From: Monocercomonoides exilis
Lineage: Eukaryota > Preaxostyla > Oxymonadida > Polymastigidae
Direction of reading: 5' to 3'
NCBI GenBank assembly: GCA_001643675.2
Contig: LSRY02000037.1
Location: 186,001 to 250,000, forward strand
DNA: 64,000 nucleotides
In this document: in pieces, positions 50,711-63,354 of the stretch
How positions within the stretch are numbered: position 1 is the first letter of the stretch
Layout: each line of letters begins with the position of its first letter
Notes under the pieces: model-generated
Database searches by the model: none
What the model was told of the DNA's origin: nothing
The model's input: the letters and a program-made list of their open reading frames with translations, nothing else
Program-made: the position numbers and the translations under genes

Positions 50711-52787
50711 TTATCATTAAATATTTTTGAAAACAGATATTAATTTTTCGAATATCATTCAATTTTGTCACATAAATAACTTGTTCAAAAATAAGAGACA
50801 ATCAATTGTAAAAAAGAAGCAACTTCACAAATGTTAATCTTTTCGAATTTGTTTCCATCAAAAGAACTGTATTTGAAAAAAAGTTATTAATCAATATTGA
50901 AGAGAATCACTTCATGGATTCGCTATTCTTTTTGAAAAGTCGCGAATGCAAATTTCTCAAGTTTTATTGATATTTTCCATTTTTTCAACAATTTTTTTAA
51001 TTGATCTGTTAAATTTGAAGGGAATGAAAATAATTACACCATTCAGATTATTTTTTATTTTCTCAATTTGTTTATTGTGACATTTGACATATCGGTTGGA
51101 AGAATTCATGAAAAAATGCAAATAATTAACAAACCTTTAAACTAAACATTTGAAACTTTTCAAAAAGAATAACTCATATGTGAGATAATATTTGAAATGA
51201 ATGAATTTTTCTGATATCATGACTTTTTTTCGGAGTGTTGAACATTCCAAGGTTTTTGATCATTTGTTTCATAATATTCATCCAAATGTTGAATTCATCA
51301 AAATAACTGCAAAAGCTAAAGATGGATATGAAAAAATAACCGAGGAATAATTGAATAACTGTAACTCTTTTCAGTATCCATTAATTCATATTCAAAATAG
51401 CATTAAAACCAGAATTTTTTGAAAACACAAATATGATTTCTAAAACGACCACACAATTCAATAAATGATTGAAATAATAAATTGTAACAATGTGAAAATT
51501 CTTTGAAATTACATGAGGATTCAAAAATAGGTTGTTTAATATTTATAAGACTGCAATTTTGTCGTTAACGAATTTTTATTTAAAAAAATTTCCCTCAAGT
51601 TAATAATTCGAATAAAACAACAAATTTATTTTTCAAGAAAAATATCTGAAAATTTTCAAATGTCGATATTTTTTCGAAAAGTTCCTTTTATTTAATCTGT
51701 GAATATAATAAAATTTCATATTTTTATCAAATTTCTGTTCACACGTTCGAAAATACACAAAAATGGAAATAATAACATCGTTTGTGTTCTTTTTCCATTT
51801 CGGTGAAATTTGGTGAGTCGGAACAGAAAATTGATGAATTTATGAAATTTTAATTTTTATTGAAAATTAAACAAAAGGATCTTTTCAAAAAAATTTAAAC
51901 AAATAAAATGTAAAGATAAGCACGTAATATTGCATGTTGCAAAATATTTCACTTCATGCATTTTCATAGAAAATTTATTCACTTTTGATTAACTTTTTGA
52001 GATCAAAAAACATAATAAAAATGGATCCATTTTTTGACTTTCGTGAAATCTTGGAAAACTTGATGTTTTGCAGTCAATGATGCCTGTTTCCGGATATGAA
52101 AATCATATTTATTTCGAAATCTGAGAAAGTTAAATAAAGAAATGAGCGAAACGGTTTTAAATGCTTTGTGCAAAAAACGCTTGTAAATCTGTATTTGTTC
52201 TCACATTTTCATTTAATTAACTTTCAATGCAAATTATTTCTTTTTCAGTTAAATGAATGAAAAAATGAATTTTTGTGAAATTTGTTTTGTCTTCAATCTT
52301 CATACATGTGCAACTGACATAGATGATGGATTTTTGCAAAATAAAATCAAAATTTTTCTTTGTTCAAAAAAAATATTGTGATTATTAAAACAAAACAGGA
52401 AACAGAAACAATTCATTCATCAATCGAAACATTCACACTCATATTTATTAAATCGGTTTCAGCTTTTTTAATTTCAATTTCTTTTATTTTGAAATGCAGA
52501 TCACGAAACATCTGTGTTTAGCCATATTTTCTTTTCTTTCTTTCTTTCTTTTCTTTTTTTTTTTTTTTGACGAACTAGTTTTTTTTTTGTGCATTTCTTT
52601 ATTTTTAATTTTTTTGAAACAGAAAATAAATCTTAAAGCTTCTTCATTCAAAGGTTTTAAGGAATTTACGAGAAAAAAACAAATAGAAGTTCAAGGATTT
52701 AATGTTTGTCACTGAGAAAAAATATTTATGAAAAATCATTATTAATGGAGCATTGATCTTAATTGATCAAATTTGTTTTGTTGAGAA
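49556..52787. other. AT-rich intergenic desert
   Basis: About 3.2 kb between Rab and eS6, both on plus. It has a CTTT/CTCTT microsatellite at 49711-49860, a T/A homopolymer block near 50681-50710 and otherwise AT-rich sequence. No long or spliced coding signal, RNA gene or terminal repeat was seen; open frames near 50006-50360 and 52494-52715 are AT-composition artefacts by my reading. Confidence 0.5.
49711..49860 (+). repeat. CTTT / CTCTT microsatellite
   Basis: Pyrimidine-only repeat changing from CTTT-type to TCTCTTC-type units along its length. Third occurrence of this repeat class in the window. Confidence 0.85.
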
Positions 52788-54384
52788 ATGAAGGTTTGAG
52801 ACATATTCATATAATAAGTACTTATTGCTTCGCTTTTTAAAATAACTTTTTATAACAAAATTTTCATCGTTGAAAACATTAGCTGAATATTTCGTACCCA
52901 GCCACTGGGCAGCAAAAGTTGATTGAGATCAACGATGAACAGAAGATGTTTGTTGTATTCATTGAAGATTTTTGATATTTGAGTTTTATTGCGTTTTTCC
53001 TATATGCAACGTTTAGCCATATCTTCATGGAAAAGCAGATGGGCCAGGAAGTTGATGGAAGTGCTTTGGGCGAAGAATTCAAAGGATACATTTTCAAGAT
53101 CTCTGGCGGAAACGACAAACAGGGATTCCCAATGAAACAGGGTATTTTGAGCGCAAACCGTGTTCGCATCATCCTCAAGAAAGGTATTGATTTTTACATA
53201 AATTTCATTTCAAACTGTTTTTATGCAATCTGTAATGAATTTTTTCCCAACGATAAGGTGATAAATGCTTCCGTGAACGTAGAGAAGGAGAGAGAAAGAG
53301 AAAATCAGTTCGTGGATGCATTGTGTCCAATGATATTTGCGTTTTGGATTTAGTGATCACAAAGAAAGGACCAAAGGATATTGAAGGAATCACAGATAAG
53401 CCAAGGCCCAGACGTCTCGGACCAAAAAGAGCTGGAAACATCCGTAAACTTTTCGGATTGCCAAAGACAGCTGATGTGAGGAAATATGTTATCCGTAGGA
53501 AGTTGCCAAAGGGAGGATCAAAGGCACCAAAGATCCAAAGACTCATCACTCCACTTCGCATTGCACGTAAGAAGTATCTCGCAAAGAAGAAGATTGCATC
53601 AGCAAAGAAGACAACAAAGGAGCTGCTTGCATACAAGAAGATGCTTCTTGAGAAGAGAAACGAGAAGAAGAAGGAGGCCATTGAGAAGGCAAGAAAGAAG
53701 TTGCAACTGAAGAAATTGAAGGAGAAGAAAGAAGCCAAAAAGAGATGGCTGAAGAAAATTGCCAACATCGAAAAGAAGACAGGAAAGAAATACGTTGTTG
53801 CTCCAAAGAAGCCAAAGACAAAGAAAGTTGAGGTTGTCCAAAAAGTTGATACAAAGAAATACGACATTGACAATGTTGATAAATCACACAAAGCCGCTCC
53901 ATTGCCAGCAATCTTGCTTGCTGAGCTCGACAAGAAATCAGGGAAGAAATCAAAAGCAACAAAGGGATCTGCAAAGACTGCCACAAAAGCCCCAGCAAAG
54001 ACAGTTGCTCCAGCAAAGAAGGCAACAAAGGAAACACCAAAAACTGTTACAAAAGCAACAAAAGTTGAGAAGAAAGTTGCGACCAAAGAAGCACCAAAGG
54101 CAGCAGCAGCTAAAGCCACAAAAGCAACAAAACCAGCAAAAGAAGCTAAGCCAGCTAAGCCAGCTAAAGTTGCAAAGGAAGCACCAAAAGCAGCTCAAAA
54201 GACAGCTCAAAAACCTGCACCAAAAGCCAAACAAGCACCAGCACCATCAAAATCTGCAGCTAAGCCAGCACAAAAGGCAACTCCCAAGGCAACTCCCAAA
54301 TCAACTCCAAAGGCTGCCCAAAAGCCTGCACCGAAGGCTTCTGGAAAGACTGCAGCAAAAACTGCATCGAAAAAGAAGCAGTAA
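52788..54384 (+). CDS. RPS6: 40S ribosomal protein eS6 with a histone-H1-like C-terminal extension
   Basis: My model is join(52788-52793, 52883-52947, 53017-53183, 53258-54384), 454 residues. The first exon is only ATG AAG, giving [18 protein letters not shown], the canonical eS6 start. Conserved blocks follow: [56 protein letters not shown] and [13 protein letters not shown]. Introns (89, 69, 74 bases) all preserve phase. Typical eS6 is ~250 residues; here the family domain and a Lys-rich helix end near residue 250 and a further ~200 residues of Lys/Ala/Pro/Thr repeats follow ([27 protein letters not shown]), like a histone H1 tail. The usual C-terminal RRxSS phosphorylation cluster is not seen. 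It should be part of the small subunit; the tail probably reaches out to RNA or solvent. Confidence 0.93.
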
Positions 54385-54842
54385 AAAATGATTAAGATGT
54401 GTGTGTATGTGTATATGTTTCGATTGAAGGTATTTTTGAACATTTCTTTCACCTCAAACTCAACAAACTAAGCCTTTTGATTTTAAGCAAATCAAATGGA
54501 AAAAACAAATCAAAAAAAAAAAAAAAATTTTTTTTCCCCCCTTTTTTCTTCCCTTTGGATGAGCAAAGAGGCATTTGCAGTGTTTGTGCTGAAAGTGCTG
54601 TGAAGATTGTGAATGTGGGAGAAAACATAAAAAAAAAGATAAAAAAAAGATCGAATTCTTTCAATATAACATATGAACACAAAAACATACAAAACTCTAT
54701 GTTGTCATCACATAGTCAAAGAAGAGGTCGAAAAAGAAAGAAAGAAAGAAATATCCAAATCAATAAATAAATGCATAAAGAGAGATATAATTCAATAAAC
54801 ATTATTCTGTCATTCTCCAATCTCCAATCACAATTCCATTGT
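54385..54842. other. Convergent intergenic region, eS6 / coiled-coil gene
   Basis: 458 bases in which both flanking genes end. It contains a mixed A14/T8/C5 homopolymer junction around 54510-54545 and AT-rich sequence. No gene is supported; the open frames here are AT artefacts. Poly(A) signals are presumably here but not identified. Confidence 0.5.
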
Positions 54843-57800
54843 TCATTTATTCTTACCATTCAAGTTATGTCTTTGCAAACTCGAAGTGGAAGCAGAAAAA
54901 GCTGATCTGCGCAAAGAATTTGAATGAGAGGGGGAGGAGAATGACGATGTTGGTGTTGAGGGGAAAGAAGAAAAAGAAGAAGAAGAAGTCGAAGAAGAAA
55001 CAGAAGAATTCAAACTACTTCCCAATGAAGAAGCAGGTCTTTTCTTTGAAGCAGCAGCAGCAGAAGAAGAAGAAGCATTCCATCCATCTTCAGCTGGCTG
55101 AGCAGAAAAAGGGAATGATTCACCCACAATTGACAGAGAAAGATCAGTGTGCTCTTTGCCAATGGAGGAAAAGGGCCGTCGAATGAGATGAGGATTGGAA
55201 GGAGAACGAAGGGAGGAGGAGGGATAATTGGAAGGAGAAGAGGAAGAATGAGAAGGAGAAGAGGAGGAGGAAGAAGAAGATGAAGAATACGGATGTGGAC
55301 GTGAAGAAGAAGAAGAAGTAGAACGAGGAGGAGGAGGAGAACAAGGAGAAGAAGAGAAAGAAGAATTCATTTGAGAAGGCTGATGAAAGCGTGAAGGGAT
55401 GCGTATGAGCTGAGGTGAATACGAAGAAGGCAGCATGATGTGAGTGCGAAAGGAGGATGAAGTAACCTTTGGAGGAGGAGAAGAAAGAGAAGCTTTTTGA
55501 TATGAAGGGAAATCGAGATATGTTGGTGTGAATGAACGATATGGCGAAGAAGGAGAGGGAGAAAAAGAAGAAGAAAGAGAAGAAGGAGATGGAGAAGGAG
55601 AAGAGGCAAAGGATGAAGAAGAGCGAGAACGAGAACGAGAAGGAGATGGGGAAGGAGAAGATGCGATGATGATAGTTTTTCCGTATGCCGATGAATTTTT
55701 TGTGTTTTGTGAGTTGTTTTTGGCCTGTTTTGGAGCAGTTGAAGGACGCTGGTGAATTGGTGTGGATGGAGATGAAGTGTTTGAGGAAGTGCTTTGTGAG
55801 TGAGATGAGATGGAAGAAGAAGAAGAAGAAGAAGAGGAGGAGGAGGAGGAAGAAGAAGAAGTTGATGATGATGATGAAGTAATTACATTTTCCTTAACCA
55901 AAGAATCACTCGAACATTGTTTAATTGCTTCAGAACATTCATTTTCTGTTCCTTTATTTTGCATTTCATTCTTTTCTGCCTTCAGCTCATTCCCTTGTTT
56001 ATTCTCACATCCCAATTCAAGTGGCAATTCAGATGCGTTGCTTCTTTCGGAGGCAAAATGCATCGGAGAAATTGGAGAAGACGGAGGAGTAGGGGCACGA
56101 AGCTCAAGTTTTTTCGCCTTTTCGAAGGGAAGAGGAAGATGATTTTGTTGATTTTGTTGTTGTTCTTGTTGCAACTGCTGTTCATTGAGCTGTTGAAGAT
56201 TATCTGGAAGTTCTCTTACAAACAAATCATTTTCTGGAAGATTATTTTCTATAAAAGTTTTTTTCTGCATTTGTTTTTCTGTTTGTTGAGATTCAATGAT
56301 TGATGTGCTGGGAAACATATCATCATTGTCTTCGCTATATTCATCAGAAATATCTTCTTTGACTTCAATTTTTCCTTCTTTTTTAGCATTTCCTTTGTTT
56401 TCTTCTTCTCCCAATGTTAAAAGCGATTCATTGCTATTGCTGTTAGCACATTTCTGTTCAGTTTCAAACATTTGTGTTTTTAGCTTAATTGTACCATTTC
56501 CTTTTCTCTCTTTTTCTTCCTCTTCCTCTTCCTCTTCTTTTTCCTCATCCTCTCTTTTTTTCTCTTTCTCCTTCTCCTTCTTCTCCTCCTCTATTCCCTC
56601 CCCCTTTTCTTCTTTCTTCACATCTTTCTCTTTCTCTTTCTCTTTCTCTTTCTCTTTTTCTTCTTCCTCTTCCTCTTCTTCTCCTTTTCTTCCTTCTCTT
56701 TCTTCTTCTTCCAAATGAGGAGTAGGAGCCGATGACACAGTTGTATAGGCAGATGCTGTTGATTCTCTCAATTCGGGTGAAAGAGCAGGGCGGACAAGAG
56801 AAAGAGCAAGCATTTGAGGTGTGGAAGAGAAGGAGAGAGAAGCTGAAGATGGGCGAGAGGAGGAAGAAGAAGAAGAAGAAGGAGAAGAAGAAGGAGAAGA
56901 GGAAGAAGAAGAATCAGAAGGAAGAGTTTGACTCGTTTGAGTTGTGAGGAAGAAAGAAGGAACACTGTTGGAAGAAAAAGAAGAAGAAGAAGGAGAAGAA
57001 GAGGAAGAAGAAGAAGTTGATATTGTTATTGTTGTTGCAGTCTTTTCATTTGATTTTATTTCATCCTTTCTATTTTCTGTGTCTTTTTCATCAACTTCAT
57101 CTAAAATCCCCATCTTTCCATCATTTTCCCTATCATTTACTTTCTTATTCTCTTTCTCCTTCTCATTTTCCTTCGCTTTCTTCTTCGCTTTTCTCTCTTT
57201 TTCCTTTGTTTTTCGTGTCTTCACAAAAAAAACAGAAGAAGAAGACTCAAAAGAAGGTCTTAAACTCAAAAGAGAAGGAGGAAATGCTTCAGAATCTTGC
57301 AATGAAACATCAGAAGAATTGGAAGGGAAAGAAGAGAAGGAAGAAGAAGACAAAGAAGAAGAAGAAGGGGAAGAAGAAGGAGTGCGTACAGGAGGAATGG
57401 AAGAAGAAACAGAAGAAGAAGCAGAAGAAGAAGGCGAGAGAGAAAGAGATTTTTTTGAGAAAGAAAATGTGTTTTCAGTGAATGAAGGAGATGAGCCAAA
57501 GGGAGTTTGAGGCAGCTCATTTGCAGTTTGAAACCTGCTTTGCTCTTCTCCTCGTCTGTCACTGAAGAAATTGTTAGCACTTTTATTACTGTTAGTTCTG
57601 TTATTACTATTACTCGCATCACCCTCACCACCTCCTCCTCTTCCTTCTCCTTCTCCTCCATCACCTCCTTCTCCTCCTCCTCCTTCCCCTCTGAATTTCG
57701 GAGATTTCAGGTCACTCCCCCTTTGCGCTGTGGGAAACAGGCGGTGAATGGCGTGTGTGGGGATAGTCACAGGCGCCTGCGGAGTGAATGCCAAAGAAGA

Positions 57801-59055
57801 ATAAGCGGGTCGCTTTGGCTGAGAACCAGAGGTTTTCTCTAATTCCAGCAGGAATTTCAAAGAAGGAGGGAATGTGGGGGAGAGAGGAGAAGATTGAGAT
57901 GAGCTGTAAGAAGAAGAAGAGGAATAATAAGAGGGAGAAGAGGAAGAAGAAGGAGATGTGGATTTGCCAAAAGCAGAAGCAGCAGCAGCAGAAGAAGAAG
58001 AGGAAGAAGGAGATGTGCCAGTTTCTATTTCGAGTTGGGGCAGTGCTTTGATGAGCTCAATGCGTCTGTCACTCGGCGCGAGAATCTTCTTCCTCTCTTT
58101 CTTCACATCGAGCAGCTGAACACGCTCTGTCCATTTGGTTTCTCCCTCTTTTGCTTTTGACAGCTCTTTCCTCAAAATGACAAGCTCTTCATTCAGCCGC
58201 TTGATCTCTGACCGCACGCCTTCCATCTCACGGCACTGCTGCTTCAGTCTGTCGCGCTCTTTCTCCATTTTCTCTTGCCGGCGCTGGCCTTCTTCACGAG
58301 ATTTTTTTATTGATGCAACTGATCTTGTTCGAGAATTAAATTCATTGTCTGCTGCTTCTTTCTCAAGTTGTGCTTGCAAATCTCGTTGTTCTAGCTTTGA
58401 TAATCGATTTTCAACACTGGATAGATTGTTCTCTTGATTTTTCACAAGTGTTTGAAGAAACAAATTCGTTTCAGCAACTTGATGAATTTTTGTATCCATC
58501 TTCTTGTCAATCTCCTTTGTATATTGATCCTCAACGTATTCCACAGCTTCCTTGTATTTCTAAACAACGGTAATAAAATTGAATAACAATTATTTTATTG
58601 AATTGAGTGCATGTTTCAAACATCAACAAGAATTTGTTCCGTTTTCTTTAAAGATTCTTCCATCGAAATCAAGTTTCTGTGATGTTCAAGTTCTTTTTGT
58701 AATCTTCGTTGTTGAAACTCTCTAAAAGTCAATAAAATTACAAATTAATCAAATATCAAAATCAAATCATTTCGTACTTTATTTGTTCTTTTAGAAGAAT
58801 ATTTTCTTCTTCGAGTTGATTTTTTCGTTTTTGTTTTTCTTTAGCCTCATTGATACGAATTTTAAGGTTTTCAATTTCATGAGTTTGCCGTGATACGAAC
58901 TCCTCGTTCTCCATTTTTTTAATAATTATTGCATGATTGTTATTTTCATGAATGGCCGAAATTTGTTTGGTAAGCTCATCAATCTTTTTATCTTTTTCTT
59001 TGTTCTGCTCACGGATATACTTTAGAAGAGCTACATGAAATTCAGTATCCGTCAT
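54843..59055 (-). CDS. Coiled-coil protein with long serine/acidic disordered region
   Basis: My model is complement(54843-58559, 58622-58721, 58778-59055), 1364 residues; introns of 62 and 56 bases keep phase. The first ~290 residues are heptad-like coiled coil (YIREQNKEKDKKIDELTKQI, LEEENILLKEQIK, RDRLKQQCREMEGVRSEIKR). The remainder is low-complexity: poly-Ser, Glu/Lys stretches (nt ~56500-56720), Asn/Gln and Pro/Ser. No enzyme motif is seen. A cytoskeletal or centrosome/flagellar-apparatus scaffold is plausible from composition only. It is divergent from the gene at 59183 with only 127 bases between start codons. Low-complexity codons produce long antisense open frames on plus, which are not genes. 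Confidence 0.78.
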
Positions 59056-59182
59056 AAAATAAAATAAAAAATGAATTTGTTCTTCTTAAAAAGATTATGG
59101 AACCTCAAATATTGTTACGGTGTATTTGATCGTAAAACTTTTTCCTCATTTTTGAAGTTTAATCAAAAAACATTTCCGTTGG
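59056..59182. promoter_or_regulatory. Bidirectional promoter region, coiled-coil / ARM-SPRY-like genes
   Basis: Only 127 bases lie between the two divergent start codons. The segment is AT-rich with A/T runs (TTAAAAAGATTATGG, AATCAAAAAACATTTCC); no motif can be assigned with confidence. Confidence 0.45.
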
Positions 59183-62100
59183 ATGCTTGACGGATTCGAA
59201 GAAAGTGATGTTTTGGATGAAGCAAATGATTTTTATGAGCCTGTTGGTCCAGATATAATTTTGGAAAAGCTTGATGTGTGCTTTTCAATCTCACTCGTTA
59301 TTTGTGAATCGTATTATTAACAAATTCAGATTGCAGAAATTCCTGATTTATTTTTGAGGATTCAGCAGGGTCAGGATAAAGAAAGGCTTCCGTGCTTGCA
59401 GAAGTTGTGCCTTCTCGCTTTGAGGAGTATGTTGATGCTTTAAAGAAACAAAATTTTTATAGTTGTTATTAAACGTATTTGTCTTAGAAAATGCAAGCAT
59501 TCCTCACATGATTGAATGTGGAGTATTGACATTAATTGCAGACTTGATGAAAGATCCACTTCCTGAAGATCTTTATGTATGATCTCTTTCAATTATCTTT
59601 TCATTTCGAGTATTTACATGAATTTAATTTTTAAGGTCGCATGCACTGATTTGCTTAGTATTATTAATCTTCGCTATTCTCCAGTAACAGAGGAAACAAC
59701 CACAAATTTTCTTGTTGAGCCCTTTTTAACAATATCTGAGGTGTGCAAAGAATGATGCTCACATTTTATTCATTATTTTGTCGACGCAGGAAGCTGATCC
59801 AGAGCTTTACATGAGTTTTCTCCCTGGCTTTGCTTCTATTTTGACATCCAGCCATTCACATCAACTGGCGCTTCTTTCAACCACATTCACCGACCGCCTG
59901 CCTTCCATCATTTCGTATTTGGGCACCACATCGCGGGTGACGGGCGACTACATGTCGGCTGCAGAATCGTCACACGACGACATACCAGACGACACCGACG
60001 GCTCTGCGATGTCTGCAGCCACACAGACACGCCTCCTCATCACTCTCCTCGAAGGAATCACCAGCTTCCTCTCCACTCCTGCTTCGGTACCTTCCACTTC
60101 AACATCTGCTGAGCAGGGGCTTCCAGGCACAACCCCGTCTCCTTCTTCGTCTGCTTTCCCCTTTTCCACAACACAACCATCAGGCTCTTCGTCTTCCTCC
60201 TCTTCTTCTTCTTCTGCAAACTCCCCCTTTTCCCCCATCCCATCTGCAGGGTCACCCAGCAATGTTGTCAATTCGAATGAGCCTCAGCACATCACACAGG
60301 CAGCCATTGACAACTGCACCATGCGTCTGTTTCCACTGATCCCAATTCTGCCTGCCTTTGCAGCGTCCAGCAAAGAAACAATCGCTGAGAATGCTGGTTG
60401 GATTCTGCGTTTCTTGAAGATGAAGCAGCGGAGTATGACGATGAAGAAAGCGTGGCAGTCACCTGCAGACGGCGATGGAAGCGGAGGAGGAAACAGAAAC
60501 AGCAGCGGCTCTTCAGCTGGCGATGGAGAATTCAATGACAACGATGACAACGATGACGACGATGATGAGGACGAGTTTGGGAGTGCGAGGGAGCGGAGCC
60601 GGGATGCACCGAAGGAGGCTGTGCCGGATGTGAGGGCAAAACCCATCCAAGTGAAAATGACGAGAGATGGAATGTCTGCAGCAGAGAAGCTGGTGCCGCC
60701 TGTGCCGCCACCTCCAGCGCCGACGATTCTTCCGGCGCTGATTGTGGATCAGGTGAAGACGAATGGTGTGGAGGAGAGGAGAGGAGAGAAGAGAGGAGAA
60801 AAGAGTGAGAGGAGAGAAGAGAGGAGATGTCTTGATGTGTTTGTGCGGTTGAATCAGTTTTCAGAGTTTCAAATTTCTATTACAATTTTTTTATTGTTCT
60901 TATCTTTCATTTATTTTTAAATTTCTTTTTTTTCATTGGTTTATTTTTTTTAACTTAATCTTCAACCGTCTTTGCAATTAATAACCCTTGACCCCCCTAC
61001 ACATAAAATTCAACCAGTGTTTGAATTCAACCTTCGTCGGGATCTGAACTTCATTCTCTCTCAGAAGATGAATGCAGTTGTTGATGGCTCTACAGTCACA
61101 CTCACCACTGCCTCTAACACAACAATTTTGCTCGATGCAATCATTGCTGAGGGATGCTGGCATTGCGCTGTGCAGTTTGAGAAGACAGGGAAGGGGAAAA
61201 GAGGTGTGATGAAATTTGAAAGTTTTTATTATTTTGTCTGTAACTTTATATATGTGTACTGGATTTAATTCTTTATTTTTTTCTTTCTTCTTCTTTTTTT
61301 CAAACGATACTTTTAATCTATTTTGCTTTCTTTTCTTTCTTTCTTTCTTCGTCTTCTTTGCTTTTATTAATTGAAAAAATAATTATTCATTTTCAATATT
61401 GAATTTCTGTGTCATTCTTCAAATTTATTTTTTGCTCATTTTGGTTTTTTTTCACAGCAATCGGAATTGTCAATGCAAATGCAACAGTCGAAGGCGATTA
61501 TCCATTAGGTGCTGATAAAGGTGTCATATTTGTTATAATCATATTTCATAACTTTTTATTTATTTATTTGATTTCTTTCACTTGTTTTTCCCACTTCTTT
61601 CATTCTTTGTGAAATCTCAGATAGTCTTGGCTATTATGGACAAACGTGTGATTTTGTAATTTTCATTCATCACAATAATATTTTGTTTTATTTATTTATT
61701 TATTTCACTTTGTGTTTTTATGAATTAACATTTATTTATGAATGAATCATAATTAATGCATAATGATCAAAATTTGGAAAAAAAAAATGGAAAATTCATT
61801 AATTTATTAATAACATTTCATAACACAACACAACACATCCTTCTTTCTCAGTGCCCCCGTCCGTCAGAACGGGCAGTGGGTGATTGGGAATGAAGAGTGG
61901 ACTGAAGGAGATGTGGTGCATGTTGAGGTGAACATGATGAACAAAGTGAAGACAGTTCATTTTTGGGTGAATTCACAACAACAGCCTATCTATTTTACTC
62001 ACATCCCGAGCAATATTAGATTTGCGGTGTGTATTTTGTATCAATGTAACATAATTATTTGTTTATATTTTGCATTTTATTTACAACATTTTAACCTTCT

Positions 62101-62381
62101 AATGTAATTTCTAAATTTTTTTCATTCAACTTATTTCAACAAACAAATTTTATTTTTTTCACTCTTTTTCTTTCTTTCTTATTTTTTATTTGTTTATTTA
62201 AATATAAAACAATGTTTCTATGTATTTTCATTTTCATTCACATATATATTTCTTTCATATTCCTCAGGCTATGCTAACAGTCCCTGGCTCCTCTATCAAA
62301 GTTCTTTCTCTCAAAAGGCTTTCTGCTCCTTCCGCGAAAATTGTTCTTTGGGAGTCAGCTGTTGAATGGATTGACATATGA
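59183..62381 (+). CDS. Armadillo-like / SPRY-like protein
   Basis: My model is join(59183-59275, 59330-59426, 59488-59576, 59636-59740, 59790-60765, 61018-61203, 61458-61520, 61621-61655, 61868-62026, 62268-62381), 638 residues. The N-terminal ~130 residues are helical in an armadillo/HEAT pattern (RLPCLQKLCLLALR, IPHMIECGVLTLIADLM, VACTDLLSIIN). A central disordered part is rich in Ser, Thr and Asp (nt 60070-60580) with a Pro-rich PPVPPPPAP. The C-terminal half is beta-type and SPRY-like: FEFNLRRDLNFILSQ, IIAEGCWHCAVQFEKTGKG, WVIGNEEWTEGDVVHVEVNM, TVHFWVNSQQQPIYF, SSIKVLSLKRL. Splice phases agree throughout, but the 61656-61867 intron (donor GTAAT, acceptor GTCAG) and the long 60766-61017 one are less certain. 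A protein-interaction role is likely. The last part parallels the gene at 9121. Confidence 0.75.
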
Positions 62382-63354
62382 ACATCTTTCTCTTTTATGT
62401 CATTTATTCTATTTTTATTAAATTTACTTTATTTTTTGTTTATTTCTATGGAAATTCTATTTATTTATTTATTTATTAATGAATTTCAAAAAGATTGTGA
62501 AGTATTGTCTTTGTTGTATGAAAGCTCTTCTTCTTCATTGAAATATCATTTTTATTTAAGTTTGCATTTAACATGTCATTTTATTCCTCATTTCACTTCA
62601 CTTTGTTACTCTGCGCTGAGATCAAACTTTTGTTTGTTCAATTTCATTTCATTCTTTTCTTGCATTTTTGAAATTCCAGCTGCTTATTCATTGTTTTATC
62701 AAATGTTTTGTTTCATTTCTTTTTCATTGTTAGATTAACGTGTGTTATTTGCAGTAATTACTGAAAGAAAAATATTTTTTTCAGTTTTCAACGCAGTTTT
62801 TTGCACGAAATATTCTCATACAGATGTTGAATGAAAAAGAAAAAACAAATGTTTTATTGGAATTATTTTTATTTATTTATTGTTTTTATTGTTTTTATTC
62901 TATTCTATTTTTTATCATTCAAAAACGACTAAAAAAATATTTTTTTTAAGTTAAAGTAGATTTCATCCAAAATTAACTTAAGCTGAAAAAAAAGGAACTG
63001 AAAACGAAAGATTCTTGTACTTCAACAGTTTCATAAAAAGAAAACGATCACAGCAATAAAGTCTAAACAAAATATCAAAATGATACGAAAATAGCACACA
63101 AAAAACAATCAAACAGAACACTCATAACAATTTACGTCTCAACAAAACATAAATAAACAGTGAAACGAAAAAAAATAAATGAAAATAAATAAAAATTAAA
63201 AAACTGATAATAATCCAGAAATACTGTTGATAATTTCTTTCTTTTCTTTTTCTTTTTCTTTTTCCTTTTTTTTTAATTAAAAAGAAAAAGAAAAAGAAAA
63301 AGCGAAAGAAAAAAAGAAAAAATAGAAATAAACAAGTATAATCGCAAATTCAAC
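62382..63354. other. Convergent intergenic region with a simple-repeat palindrome
   Basis: About 970 AT-rich bases between two gene ends. The open frame 62397-62738 is Phe/Leu/Ser-rich AT noise. A CTTTTT/AAAAAG inverted repeat lies at 63245-63302. Confidence 0.5.
63245..63302. repeat. CTTTTT/AAAAAG palindrome
   Basis: CTTTTT units on the left arm and AAAAAG units on the right are mirror complements around TTAATTAA, forming a potential 25-bp stem exactly between two convergent genes. It could serve as a bidirectional 3'-end signal; that is inference. Confidence 0.6.

Noticed and set aside
54399-54770. Plus-strand open frame after eS6
   Set aside because: AT-rich 3' flank with homopolymers; no family features or splice context.
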